Assembly: GCA_963575745.1 (NCBI GenBank)
Contig: CAUYUJ010004747.1
Location: 497,654 to 561,653 of the forward strand
Direction of reading: 5' to 3'
DNA: 64,000 nt
Source: Prorocentrum cordatum
Lineage: Eukaryota; Sar; Dinophyceae; Prorocentrales; Prorocentraceae
This document shows positions 19,401 to 30,244 of this stretch, in pieces (position 1 is the stretch's first letter; each line of letters opens with the position of its first letter). The position numbers and the translations under genes were made by a program. The notes under the pieces are model-generated. The model ran no database searches, was not told where the DNA came from, and saw nothing but the letters and a program-made list of their open reading frames with translations.

Positions 19401-21684
19401 CCCAGAGGGGGACTCGGCCAAACATTCCCCGAAGAAGGCCCAGAGGCTCCCAAGATGTCCCCAGAAGCCCGTGTATCTCCAGATGCCGTTCTGACTTCCC
19501 CAAGGCCGTTCCCACAACCAAGAGAGCCCGCAGACGGCGCCGAAGGGCCGTCTTGGAATTATCCTGGGGAGAGTAGCGGGCTGCATCAGGTCAAATGGCC
19601 GCACGCAAGGGAGCGGAGCGGGGAGAGGTCAATCAATCATTTCACGCAGTTCTACTTGCACGGAGGAGGCATTATACAAGGAATATTCGCTTTCCGAGCG
19701 GGACCCTCGGACATCCCTTATCCTTTAAAGATCCACGGGCGCAGTTCAGGGTCGAGGCAGTTCGTAAGTTGTGATGGACAAGTCTTGTGGTGCACACAAG
19801 CTTGTGTGTAAATGTGCACAGAGCTTCCTCTCCCTCCAACGCGTCCACGACGAGGCGGGAGAGGAGGAGGAGGAGGAGGAGGAGGAGGAGAAATGAGGAG
19901 GAGGACTAGGAGGAGGAAGCTGTGCACCCCTCGCCCTGCCCCAAGCGCCCATCGGCGCCCTCGGCCGCGACCGCAGCTCCCTTTCATTAAGGCACGGCCA
20001 CTCTGCCCCGCTAAACGCGAAACTCTAAGACAGGTAGAGGGTGAGCGCGCGCGAAGCGCGCCCGATAGTTCTAGTGCCATATGTGCCCATCTTCCCCGAA
20101 CCGTGAACTCCCAGGATCCCAGCCTCCCATGCTTCCATGTCCTTGCAGTTGTGGCTCAAGCACGTTCGGGTTGAACAACTTCGTTCGTTTGCCCAGTGTG
20201 CCTTCCACAAGAAAATCCGCCCAGTGAGGTATGACAAATTCCACGAGCATCTCAACAGGATCCCCAGAGGCAGAACCCATTGTTTACCCGTATGCTTAAG
20301 AGGCCTTCAGGACCACCCATAGATGGCCCAAGACGCTACCAAGAGGGACTCAGGACGGCCGAAGACCGCCCCAGGACGGCCAAGAGGAGGCCCCAAAGAC
20401 GGCCCAACAGGCTCCTAAGACAGCCAGGTCCTGTGTGGGGAATGTCGAGAGCCAACTCGGAGACCAGCACGAATCGTGACGTTCACTCGGGGGGGGAGGA
20501 GGGGGCAGGGGCCGGTAGCCACCGCTGTCGCGAACAACAGCGAGTTCTCAGGGCGCGCGGCTCGGCGGCGGGCCCCGCTTCCAGGCAGAGTCGGCGCGCT
20601 CCGCCACCAAAAATCGGATGGCTCTGGCGCCACTCCTCGGGGGTGCCCTCCCCGACCCGGCGGGCCTGGCGCCCGCGCACCGGGTCCTGGTGCCTGCGGC
20701 AAGTCCGCCACCGTGCCAGCGAAGCACTCTGTGCGGCGACCCTGCGGGCACCGCTCGGAGGGCCGCCGCATGTGCGGCGTCTCGTCTTCACGTTTTTGTT
20801 GGGGGAGCTCTCGCGGTGCTCCGGTGGGCCGTCTCGGCGCTGCGCCGGAGTCCCGTCTGATCCATGGATCCGGCACCCGCGCAGCAGAGCCACGTGCCCC
20901 TCGTCCATGTTCGCGTTTGCCCTGCCCCCGTGGTCACGCAGGTCTCCCGTGGGCCCCCCCCGGCCTCCCAGCCGGGTCCCCCCCTCTGTGGGAGTCGTGA
21001 TCGGCGGAGCCGTCACCCCACCTGCAAGGTATGGAGCCGGCCCGCCCGTCGGCGCGTCGGTTCCGCGTTGCCCGGCGGGGGGGGGCTGCGGCACTGGCGC
21101 GCCCTGCCACAGAGCCCAACGATCCTAGCTGGCTCCGAGGGGAGGGCCTCGTCGTCCCCATCCTTCGGCCGCCGGGTGGGATTGGCTCTAGACCCCATCC
21201 CCCGGCATTCTCCTAGGCGTCGCGTAATGGGGAGGCGATAAAAAGGGGGGTCGGCGGCGAGCGAAGTTTTCTGCGTCTTCGGGGAAGGGGGGGCAGCCAC
21301 GGCTGCAGAGCGCAAGGAGCGCGAACTCCCCCCCAAGTTGGAGCAGGGAACAGGGAGGAGGAGGGAGGGGGGAGGAGGATGAGTTGGAAGGAAGGGAGGC
21401 GATAATTATACATTTCCCAGCCATCCGCCTCGATCTTGTGCTCCACGCAGCCATTTGGGCGCTCGCCATCCCGACACGGCGCAAGCCGCATTCAGGGGAC
21501 TTGTCGTGTCGGTTTGCAAGCCAGAACTCTAGGGCGTCGGGGTGGGTGAGTGGTGCGAATCGTCACCATAATCAGGAATATCGTGCTGTCCAGAGTTGCC
21601 ATTTGGGCTCCAGCAGTCGCAGAAGCGGGGCACTCGCGATTTTTCATTTCGGCCCGCGGAGTTCCCAGATCGGCCCATTCTGGA
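19401..21684. other. Mostly unassigned GC-rich sequence
   Basis: Contains a GGA tract (19848-19912), a short GGCCCAAGACGGCC-type block (20315-20425) and a GGAGGAGG run (21320-21385). GAAGTTTTCTGCGTCTTCGG at about 21262 is shared with about 10396. Frames of 150-280 codons overlap on both strands between 20.4 and 21.2 kb, but I recognise no domain. No gene is called. Confidence 0.45.
19848..19912. repeat. GGA trinucleotide tract
   Basis: A GGAGGAGGA run of about 65 bp, the reverse complement of the TCC motif at 2777-3459. Confidence 0.85.
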
Positions 21685-21849
21685 CGGGGCTAGGACGAGG
21701 ATAAATCCGTTCCAGAGCGTTCCAGAGTGTTTCCAGAGCGATCCAGAACGCTCTGAGAAGGTCGCAGCGCCCGAAACATCCTCCAGAGCCGCCCGATCTC
21801 AGATATTCTCGATTTATTATCACCCAGATTTTCCCTCGCTCTGGCTTCG
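21685..21849. mobile_element. MITE-like element family A, copy 4
   Basis: 165 bp. The left end contains GGCTAGGACGAGGATAAAT, identical to copy 1. The right end is CCCTCGCTCTGGCTTCG. The ends match at 17 of 25 positions. The interior has GAACGCTCTGAGAAGG and CATCCTCCAGAGCC. It stops 20 bp before the ATG of the membrane-protein gene at 21870. Confidence 0.75.
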
Positions 21850-21869
21850 TCGTACCACACCGAGGAATC

Positions 21870-23350
21870 ATGGAAAGGCCGGAGCTGCAACCGTTGACGG
21901 ACGCCGAGAAGGGTCGTTCAACGGGTTGGCCCGTCATCCAACCTACGATGCCTCGGAAGGGCCAGTACTTCTTGTGTGGGAAAAGCTGCGGGTGCTGCCC
22001 GATCTACGTTGTCTTCGTGCCGGCGCTTGCTGTTCTCATCTATGTGTTGGGGTTTGCCGTCTTCTTCGTGCTCATTGATGGGCCAGCTTTCCACCACCAC
22101 TACAAGAATAAGGAGAGGGAGGGTGAGGAGGAAGAGGATGAGGAGGAGCAAAAGGAGGAGAGCGAGGAGGGGAAGGAGGACCTCTCCATCCTCTTCGCTC
22201 CCTCCGTCCTACCACCCATGGTTGTGGTGGTGGTGGTGGTGGTGGAACATGGGCCCATCACTCATAGTTGCAGCATTAATGGTGTACGCGTTATTTGGTT
22301 GTTGCCTTGCGGCTGGCGTGTTGTACTTCAAGTCTTGGAGCTGCCCCCCATTTAATTGGATTTCAGACATATACCCGAGGCTCACCTACTTTGCGTACCA
22401 GTCCTTGCTGCTTTCGCGCGCAACGCCAGACACAAGTCCACAGTTCATGCCTGTTGACAAGATTACGCCGAAGATGCAATTGGAAAAGTATCAACTTTCC
22501 TACGCGCTCAACATCCAGGTCCCGGTTCAAGGGTCGAATCCCACTTGCTTAGGTCGTCCTTCGTTTGGGGGTCCTAGTTAGTTTTCGCTTGCCATGGCCC
22601 TCCTGCGCACGAGAGAGTTCCTTCTGAATATTATGTTTGCTTCCCTTGTCTCCTCATCCTCTTTCTCCTCCTCCTCGTCTTTTCGCTCCCTTTGCTCCGT
22701 AAACTCGAACGGTATGTCCTCTTACTTTGCCCTCTTTTCATCCTGTCCTTGCCGATGCCGCATTGGATTTTAAGGATCCTTTTTACCGCTCCCGTTGGAC
22801 AGCGTATTTCTTACACAACCCGCTGTACACCGTTTTACTGAAATATCCCATCTGTTTCATATGCCTATGTACATCCTCGCTTCTAGTTGGTAGCGGAGCA
22901 GGTTCGCTTTAGCTCCAATACCACGACCGCCATGTCACGCCTCGCCTCGATGGCCATGGCTCCAACCGTCCGTCGCTTTACATCGCGACGCCTGCTAGAG
23001 ACGCCACTCATAAGCACACCAGGGCAGGGCCAGCCCATCCGCAGGAACAGTACGTCGTGCATTTCCAAATGTGTTTCTACATTCCGCTTCCCGTCCGCCT
23101 TCAGCACCATCGTTTTCGTGTATGTTTCCCCGCTTACTGCGGCAGGATACGTTACTCGATGGTCCGTCGTGGCATCCGCCCCTCCACCACGACCAGTGAC
23201 CGAGAATGCTCACAACCACAACGTCATCAAGGACAACATCGCCAATATCTACAAGAACCGTTATGTGACCCATCTTGGGCATGCTTGGACTGCGCCCAGG
23301 CAACTCGCGGACCCCAAGCAGTACGCGCCCCCGCCCCGCGGGGGCTACTG
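21870..23350 (+). CDS. Probable multi-exon membrane protein, family not recognised
   Basis: Four protein-like blocks separated by low-complexity or non-coding sequence. Block 1 starts at ATG 21870 (MERPELQPLTDAEK) and holds a Cys cluster FLCGKSCGCC and a hydrophobic helix (about 22000-22075). Block 2 (about 22255-22525) has a second helix, SLIVAALMVYALFGCCLAAG, then KSWSCPPFNW and a tail to ALNIQ, ending at CAG|GT. Block 3 (about 22897-23055) contains SRLASMAMAPTVRRF and LISTPGQGQPIRR. Block 4 (about 23195-23345) contains NIYKNRYVTHLGHAW. Order and strand suit one gene with introns, but splice sites are uncertain. ATGGGCC occurs at both edges of the first inferred intron. No function is assigned. 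The Cys cluster before the first helix is loosely like the N-terminus of DHHC acyltransferases, but no DHHC motif is seen. Confidence 0.5.
22105..22235. repeat. GAGGA-rich and GGT-rich low-complexity segment (likely intron)
   Basis: A GAGGAGGAAGAGGATGAGG-type purine tract followed by GTGGTGGTGG lies between the two hydrophobic blocks of the membrane-protein gene. It would encode long Glu and Val runs and is more likely intronic. Confidence 0.55.
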
Positions 23351-23405
23351 CGATGACGACGATGACAGCGACGACGACGACGGCGACGACGGCGGCGGCG
23401 GCGAC
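23348..23405. repeat. GAC trinucleotide tract
   Basis: A short GACGACGACG run encoding poly-Asp in the frame that continues from the membrane-protein block 4. It probably lies outside the true coding end. Confidence 0.7.
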
Positions 23406-24267
23406 GCTTATTGTGATGACTTTGGCCTTGATGGACCGGTCAGGTTAGCTTCATGTGTTAGACAATGTGTTCGACACAACACTCACATGTGCGGTGACAG
23501 AACAAAGTCCCGAGTTTTTCGAGACTGTGTTGCGGGAGCCCTGGGGGGAGCGAACGGAGAAGAGGCATCCGGCGACTTCGTCGCCGGTGCCGGGGCGGGG
23601 GCGCAGCGAAGGGCATGGCGACTGAGGCGCCGCCGCTCCGAGGCACCGCGCCTGGGGGCCTAACCCTTCGCTTTGCCGACTCAGACCCCCAGCCGGGCAG
23701 GACGGGGTTCCGATGCGCAGTCTTCCAGACGCTCCTGTAATTGGCGGTGCTCGGTATTGTGACCGCACGACGCACGAAAGGCATTCCCGTGATTGCGTGT
23801 CGAGATGCTTCGAGTGAGCGCTACAGCGACGCGACATTAGCAGATGCCCATTGCGCTGGCGAGGAGGAACGCATCCAGGGCAAATGGCCTCGGCGACTCT
23901 TGCAACGCCGCTCGAGTACCCCCAGCCTCCAGCACCTCTGCGATTGGTAGAGGGGGCCGCGCTCTTGGGTGGAAGGCCATCGGAGTTGGAATGCGTGCCA
24001 TCACAAGCTGCATCGCCTGCAAGGGCGCAGGCGGCGGCGGCGGCCAAGCGCATCGCCCCCGCACCCGGGGGCCCGAAAACCATTCTCGCGCTCCTTTCCA
24101 GAAATGGGCGCGTGATGTAATGATTTGGTCAGTGGCGAACTCCGACCTCAACGAGTTTCGCATGGCAGCCTACGCCTCGTCGCGCCCAGCAGGCACGGCG
24201 CGCGGGCGAGCGGCCGCCGGCTGTCCTGATCCAGGAAGGATTCATTAACGGCGACGCAGCGCCACCG
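23406..24267. other. No supported gene
   Basis: GC-rich sequence. A plus frame at 23851-24120 (about 90 codons, to a TAA) is Ala/Pro-rich and unrecognised. I see no RNA gene or repeat. Confidence 0.45.
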
Positions 24268-25260
24268 ATGACCTTCCAAATGCACAATTTGGCCGAACGG
24301 CGGGGCCAGCTGGGCGAGGAGGGGCGCGCTTCGGCAGCGCGCGCGCCGAAGAACTTCGACCGACTGCCACGGAGGCGCATCGACGACCCCCCGGCGAGGT
24401 CCGGCGCCCCCCGCAACGGGGCGCAGCAAGCCGGGCATCTCGCGATCGGCTACGAGAGGCGCAGCCTCCTCCTGCTGCGCGCCGTTGGCGCGTCGAGCAT
24501 TCAACTTGCGATGCCCCCGCAGCTCTGCGACGCGGCCTGCGCCGCGAACGCTCAGCAGCTCGCCCGCGCGACGGGCCAGCTGAAACGCTCTGGGCGCTTG
24601 CTAGCGGGATCGCCAGGAAACCCTGCCTCGGCGGCCCGCGCTGCCCAACGGCGCGCGATCCTTGCGGGCGCGCCCGAGCAGGTGCGTCGCTGGGGCGGCA
24701 TGCGCCCTGCTGCGCCGGGGTCGGCACCGAGCCCCCCCTTGCCAGCCGAGCCCGCGTCTGGAGGCTGCGCCTCTAGCGCGGCACCGCCGGCGCACGGGGC
24801 ATGCGAGGCAGCGGAGATCGACTCGGACACCGACGCCGGGAAAGCCAGCTCGCGCGGCGAAGAGAGCAGCCGACGACCCCGAGCTACGCGACAGTCCCGC
24901 GGAACAGCGCGGCGCGCACCGCCCCCGGCCAGGCTCGCGGGCGCGCCCAAGCGCGCCCGCGCAGTTTCAACGGCCGCATGCCCCGCGCCACGCTCGGAGG
25001 GCCATCGAACGGAGGGGCGTGGGCAAGGGCGGAAGCTATCGCGCTTTCATTGCCACCCTGTCCAAGAGCGACCTCCGGGAAACCTTCGCGCGCTTCGGGG
25101 TGGGCAAGGGCAACGGGAAAGGGGGCTCAGCACCGCGAGCGCGGGTTCGGACAAACCCCCGGGCCTTGACGGGGCGCGATTCACATTCCACGAGTGCGAC
25201 TCCGAGGAGCACCCCGTGCGCGACTGCCCCCGGCGCCCCCGACAAGGGCGCGCATTCTCC
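24268..25260 (+). pseudogene. Possible retroelement gag-like remnant
   Basis: A plus-strand frame open from 24268 to 26007 is Ala/Arg/Pro-rich. At about 25177-25240 it reads FTFHECDSEEHPVRDCPRRP, which resembles a retroelement CCHC knuckle (C..C....H....C) with the first Cys replaced. YRAFIATLSKSDLRETFARFG is readable in a neighbouring frame just before it. No protease, integrase or RT follows. The call is tentative, and the long frame may be open merely because of high GC content. Confidence 0.3.
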
Positions 25261-26424
25261 CTCAACGCCTACGCCAGAGCACCACCATCGATCAGCATCA
25301 TCATCCTCGCCTCCTTGCCCTACTGGGAGAGCAATGGTCGCCGGGGCCTTCCGAGCAGCAGCCCACGCCGAAAGCGCGCGCGGACTGGGCGACCACGCAG
25401 GGGCACTTCGGGGCTCCTCGACCCGCGGCCGCGGCCGAAGAGCGCTGCCCCTTGGAAGGGCGGGCAGCCAACTCCAGAAGCGCCCGCGCCGCGGCCGTTG
25501 GAGCGAGCGGCTGCCCCGAGTCCTTCGGCGGGCGGCTCGCGGCAACCCGTCGGCCACCGCCGCTGGCCCGCTCGGGCAGGGGCGCGCCCTCGCCCCTGCC
25601 CCCGCCGCGCGAAGCCGAACTACGAAGACTGCGACGGGAGGTGGCCGACCTCGTGGGCCGTGCGCAAGTCCCTGCGCACCGGCAGTTCAAGCGACGGCGT
25701 CGCATGGCTGTCCGGCAGCAGCGGGAAGCGCGAAGCGCCGCCAGCCGCGCCAGCGTCATGGGCGTTGACAGTTCCCGCATCTCCAGCAGCCTCGGCGGCA
25801 CCACCACCACCGACAGGCGCTAGGTGCTCGGCCTCGGTCCTGCAGCCGGCTTCGACCTGGCGTTCCGCGCAGGAGGCCCGCGCAGAAGCAGGGCCTTTGG
25901 CCTTGCGCCTGCGGGCGGCCCTTCTCGCCGTCGCGTCGTTGCCGCCCCGTGCTCCTGGAGCAGCTCTCGCCGACAGGCCGCGTCGGTCGCGACCCGCTGC
26001 GGCTTAATGGCGTCGGCTGCCTGCGCCGCCCTCGCGCGCAGCTCCCCCCTGGCCGTGGGCGAGCTGAGTCGCCACGCGCGGGATCCTCACCAGCGCCAGA
26101 GCGACGTCATCTCCGCGGGCGACGAGGGAGCGCTCGATGGTGAACTGGGCACCCCTGCTGCGAAACCCCTCCAGTTTGCCCAGAGGCCTCACAGCGCCAC
26201 GCTGTTGGCGCCACCCCCTGCAGGACCGCGACGCGCGGCAGTGGACCCTCCGTGGATCTCCGCGGTCAGCCCGGCGGTGTAGACTCGCCTGGTCCTTCGT
26301 CAGATCTGCGCGGTGTGCAGCGCCCCGATGGATCCTCGCTTTGAGCGTGCTGATTGCGGCTGGCAGCGTCGTATCGTCCATTGCCAGCGCGGGCGCCGCG
26401 GCTGTGACGTTTCTGTCGCTTGTA
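25261..26424. other. No supported gene
   Basis: Very GC-rich, with long open frames in several phases on both strands, as expected from base composition. No family pattern is seen. Confidence 0.45.
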
Positions 26425-26625
26425 CGTAAGAGTGACCCCTCGCCAGAGTGACCCCTCGCTGGAGTGACCTTTGGTGCGGGCCCACTGGTGTCCCCGATCG
26501 TTGACTGCGGTGCGATAGCAGCAGTTTGCACGCTTCGGCTTGGCCCCCCCGCGCCCCCCCTCTCCCTTCAGCCGCGCGCCAGAGGTCACTCTTGCCTAGG
26601 GTCACTCTTGCGTGTGGCCGATTCT
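26425..26625. mobile_element. Inverted-repeat element with duplicated end motif
   Basis: The left end has three direct copies of a motif near AGAGTGACCCCTCGC (26428-26468). The right end has two copies of its reverse complement, GGTCACTCTTGC (about 26583-26612). The ~200-bp unit is non-coding, and the multiple end motifs resemble transposase-binding subterminal repeats. Only one copy is present in the window, so mobility is an inference. Confidence 0.45.
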
Positions 26626-28823
26626 GGGAACCTGGCGGGTTCGGGCCTGCGCGCTGCGGCTACCATCGGCGGTTCCGGCATCCCGCTGGGCTCAGGTCGG
26701 GCCTCGCTCCCGTCCGCCGAGGGACCCGTCTCCACGGAGGAGAGGGCAGGGCCCGACCTACCGCGCGGCGTCGTCCCCGCCAGCGTTCTCGCGCGGGACG
26801 TCAGGTGACCACCTCACCGATCCTGGCGGGGCTGATCTTGTTCCATGGAATCGGTGGGCGTGCCGCCCTGGCCAAGCGAGGGCGCACAGCTCGGCTCGTG
26901 CATGGCCTTTCGGCCCGCCCCCCCCCCGAGGTCAGGGCCGAGAGCAGGACCTTTCTTTCGCCGCGGGCTGGCCCGCGCGCCTCCTCTGCTGGCGCACGGC
27001 CTCTGGGCTTGCTCTCGCGCGAGCTCGCTCTGCGCGTTTCGGTTCGCCCTCTCGCGGGCGCGGTCGACCCGTCGGCCCGAGGGGCCAGGCGCGGCCTTCT
27101 CGGCTCTCGCGTGCGGCCTCGGCCTCAGCTCAGGCGTGTAAGGGCCTGTCGTCATCTTGCGTTCGTGCCGCGCATCTGGTCGCGCGTTGCACAGCGATCC
27201 TGGGCTCGACGATGGGCCTGGCCAGGATCGGTGAGGTGCCCAGGTTATCGGTGAGGTGTCCAGCAAACGTCGCGGGCCCGGTTTCTTCGGCGCGTGGTTC
27301 CCCAGAGGTTTGGGTCGGGGTTCTTGCCCGGGGAGCAGCTTCTCATCTTGCCAGAACCGCCCGTCGAGATGTTTCCTCGCCGCGAGGGTGCCATAGCCCC
27401 CCGATCCTTCACCTGCGCCCCCCACCCCACCCCCACCTCTGCTGCATCAAGCATGCAGCTTCGGACTTCCACCTTCCACCACCAGCTCAAGCATCGACCT
27501 CCAGCTTCAGCAGTGGACCTTCCACTTCGACCACCAACCAATGACCCTCACTTACAGACGTCAACTCTCAGGCGCAATCCGCTGATACTCGACCCCACCA
27601 GTCGGCCCCTTGACCTCCACCCCCCACTGCCACGTCAGCAGTCCGACATCCAGCTTCCAGCATTCCACATTCTTCTCTTCTCCCAGCTACCGACCGCCAG
27701 TTTCACACGCCTGCGCTTCGACTCCTAGTTATATTCGACCCAACCAGTTCGACCTCTTGCCAGCAACCAGCCGCAGAGCGCCAACTCCCGACACCACCTC
27801 AGCATTCCGACGTCAGCTTCAGGCTTGCACCCATGAAGGTCTCGTGCGAGTCAGAGATCAGCAGGGCTTGAGAAGCTACGGCCCTACGCGCCTTGTCCAA
27901 ATGGACACTGGCACACGCGCTCCGCCGCATGAGCCTGCACCCCTGCGCCTCGCTCGCTCGCCCCTCACCTCCTGTTGCGAGGGCCCTCACCGCGAGGGCC
28001 CTCTCAGCAAAGGTAAGGGCCCTCTGATCCGTGAGGGCCCCGACCTCTACTCCGCGAGGGCTCTCGACGTCGGCCCCGACCTCCAATCCTCGAGGGCCTC
28101 ACGGATAAGAGGTCAAAAGGCCCACGTCGCTCGCGCGCCAGCTTCGTCGGAGGACCTCGCCCGCTCGTCGCCTGCCACGACCATCGTGGTCGCGGCGGGG
28201 TCTGTGGTCCTCACATACGATGGGAACAACGGAATGGTTTCCCTCCGAACGGCAGGGGTCGGGGGCATAGGCGGGTTAGGCCGGTTGGGTTCGCTGGTGG
28301 GTTGGTTGTGACAGGTGGTTTCGGCGGCGCTCCCCTGGCCGCCGTCGCCTGCGTGGTGGACACCGGGGGGCCCGAGAAGTGATGACAAGTTGAGGGTCGA
28401 GAGCCGTCACATACGGTTTGTTTGTGCCCTTGAGATCTTTACGAATCTCAGGAATCCTTAGGTGTTCCTGGACATCTCTGAACTACACGGATTCATCCTG
28501 TAATCCGAAGGGGTTCGTAGGAATGTGACGGGCCGCTGGAAGAAGCATTGAAGCAATGCATTGTTCTACATTTGTTGGGGCATATTTCCTCCAGAGCCTA
28601 GCACCATAATGGGGCTTGTACACGTGCATGAGGCGGCCGAGGTGGTAATCGAGCAATGGTTCCTCTAGGATCTGAGATGAAAGAGGACATGACCTTATCG
28701 TCAGAATATTCATCATCGTCGTCATGTATGCCATGGCCCAACTCGTCGTAATCGTGGCTTCGTGGCTCTTCCGCCAACCGTAAAGGGACGACGCGCAGTG
28801 ATGATTCGACCGTGCAACCCCAG
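26626..28823. other. Unassigned sequence, partly repetitive
   Basis: Includes a Ser/Pro/Thr-coding CCACCTTCCACC-type pyrimidine-rich stretch (27440-27660) and repeated GAGGGCCCTC words (27975-28110). Overlapping GC-rich frames up to about 310 codons show no domain. No gene is called. Confidence 0.4.
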
Positions 28824-29690
28824 GTCCCCGTTGGTTTTGAAGAGGAGTTCCTCGGCGACCCGATTCTGCCAAACCGGATTACCCAACGTCTTGAGGAGAC
28901 TTTGTCCTACATTCCCCAGACTGACAGGTTTGAGACTTTTGGCCCGGATGAGGATCCGGTGGAATTTGCCATGAACCAAATGTGCAGCGTCTACCCTGAG
29001 ATCTATCAGGTCTGGGAGGATAAGTTGAGCGACGTCGCCCTCACGCGATTCTGCTTATTCGGTTTGGGCGCCCACCGTGTCGAGACCACAACAGAGAACG
29101 GAGAGCGGTACTTTGTCGTTCGAAGTAACGCCCTGTCGAACTTGCCTGTTCGCAGTGGCTTCGAGAGGTACGGCGGCGATGCGTACTTCGATATGGGTTG
29201 GAACGCGGTCAAGATAGTCGACGCTGGGTTGGGGCCTCTCCTCACCGACGGCACTGTCAACCTTGTGACGTCGACCCCGAGCGATGGGGCGCAGTGGGAT
29301 CGAGCCAAGTTTAGGTTCCGCTCCTCGCTCTCGGTGCTGGTGACACTTGTGGACCACCTTTACGGGATTCACTTGCAGACCGCCAACATTGTGGTGACCG
29401 CCGTCCGGGAGCAGCTCTCTGCCGACCACCCTCTCCGCCGTTTCCTGACGCCGTTCACGTTCCAGACCATCGCTGTCAACGACAATGCCCGGAATAATCT
29501 GATCCAGCCACGCTCAATGGGTCCTCGCTGCTTTGCCTTTGACGATGTCGGTATGCAGCTGGCCTTTGCGGCGGCACCGAGTCTGATATTGTCTGGAATC
29601 GAGGTGAGCGTCGAGGAGGGAGGTCCGTTCATCAACCGGGCGAAGTACATCGACTACCTCAAGGACAAGAAGGGCATCGACACAGAGTAT
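28824..29690 (+). CDS. Lipoxygenase-like exon with HX4H iron motif
   Basis: Family: lipoxygenases add oxygen to polyunsaturated fatty acids using one non-haem iron. Seen: an uninterrupted frame of about 290 codons preceded by an acceptor-like CAACCCCAG at 28823. It reads ENGERYFVVRSNALSNL, then DHLYGIHLQTANIVVTAVRE and LSADHPLRRFLTPFTF, the family's central helix where His...His at 29355 and 29370 (HX4H) would be the first two iron ligands. VNDNARNNLI matches the following INxxAR-LI block. The C-terminal His and Ile ligands are not in this exon. Homology ends near 29690, where a dispersed repeat (family E) begins and the frame runs on into it to 29912. A second lipoxygenase-like exon lies 14.7 kb downstream. 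The first exon is not identified. Confidence 0.7.
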
Positions 29691-29840
29691 CGAAGACGCC
29701 AACGGCGAATTACCGCCGCCCCCTGCCTTCCGGAAACGCCCATGCGGCCAAACGTTGGGCCGAAGTCAGGCCAAGCTGTTGAATTATGTGTTTCCCCAGC
29801 CGTTTCCCCAGCCCATGTGTTTCCCCAGCCGTCATTGAAG
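29690..29840 (+). repeat. Dispersed repeat family E, copy 1
   Basis: Shares TACCGCCGCCCCCTGCC, GGAAACGCCCATG and GGCCAAACGTTGGGCC with 31316-31400, and GTGTTTCCCCAGCC-like words with the later copies. It abuts the lipoxygenase exon, and the exon's open frame continues into it by chance. Confidence 0.7.
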
Positions 29841-30244
29841 CTAGGGGAAGTGACCCAGATCGATTGCAATCCCTGTTGCAGGGAGCCCCACGTGAGTGGC
29901 GCAGGGCTATAGAAGAATACGATCGATAGTTTCTCCCCTCGTCCCCTCGTCCCCTCCCTCCCTCCCTGCTCCCCCCCTCCCCCTTCCTCGAGTGCAGATG
30001 CGGCTCTCCCTCGCGACGCTCCGGAACGAAGGGTCCGGCGCTTGTCCACCGAGGCATTGCGTTTGCACGCAGATCTTCTTGCATATGTTTCAGGTATGTC
30101 TTCTGCATGCTATTTTCTGCCGATGCGCCGTCAGGGCGCGGCTCCTGCCTGCCTGCCTGCCAGCCGTCGTGGAACCCTTTGGGGGAACACGGGGGAGAGG
30201 AATGGAAAGGAGAAGGACAGGGAGGAGAAGGATGAGGAGGAAGA

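Noticed and set aside
20415-21128. 150-280-codon frames on both strands at 20.4-21.1 kb
   Set aside because: They overlap each other on opposite strands, are GC-driven, and show no domain or conserved motif.
22518-22545. GGTTCAAGGGTCGAATCCC as a tRNA T-arm (B box)
   Set aside because: No matching A box, anticodon arm or acceptor stem can be folded around it. It may be a chance match just after an inferred donor site.
24662-25823. Long Arg/Ala/Pro frames beside the gag-like frame
   Set aside because: Several phases are open at once in very GC-rich DNA. Only the single CCHC-like motif supports any coding origin.
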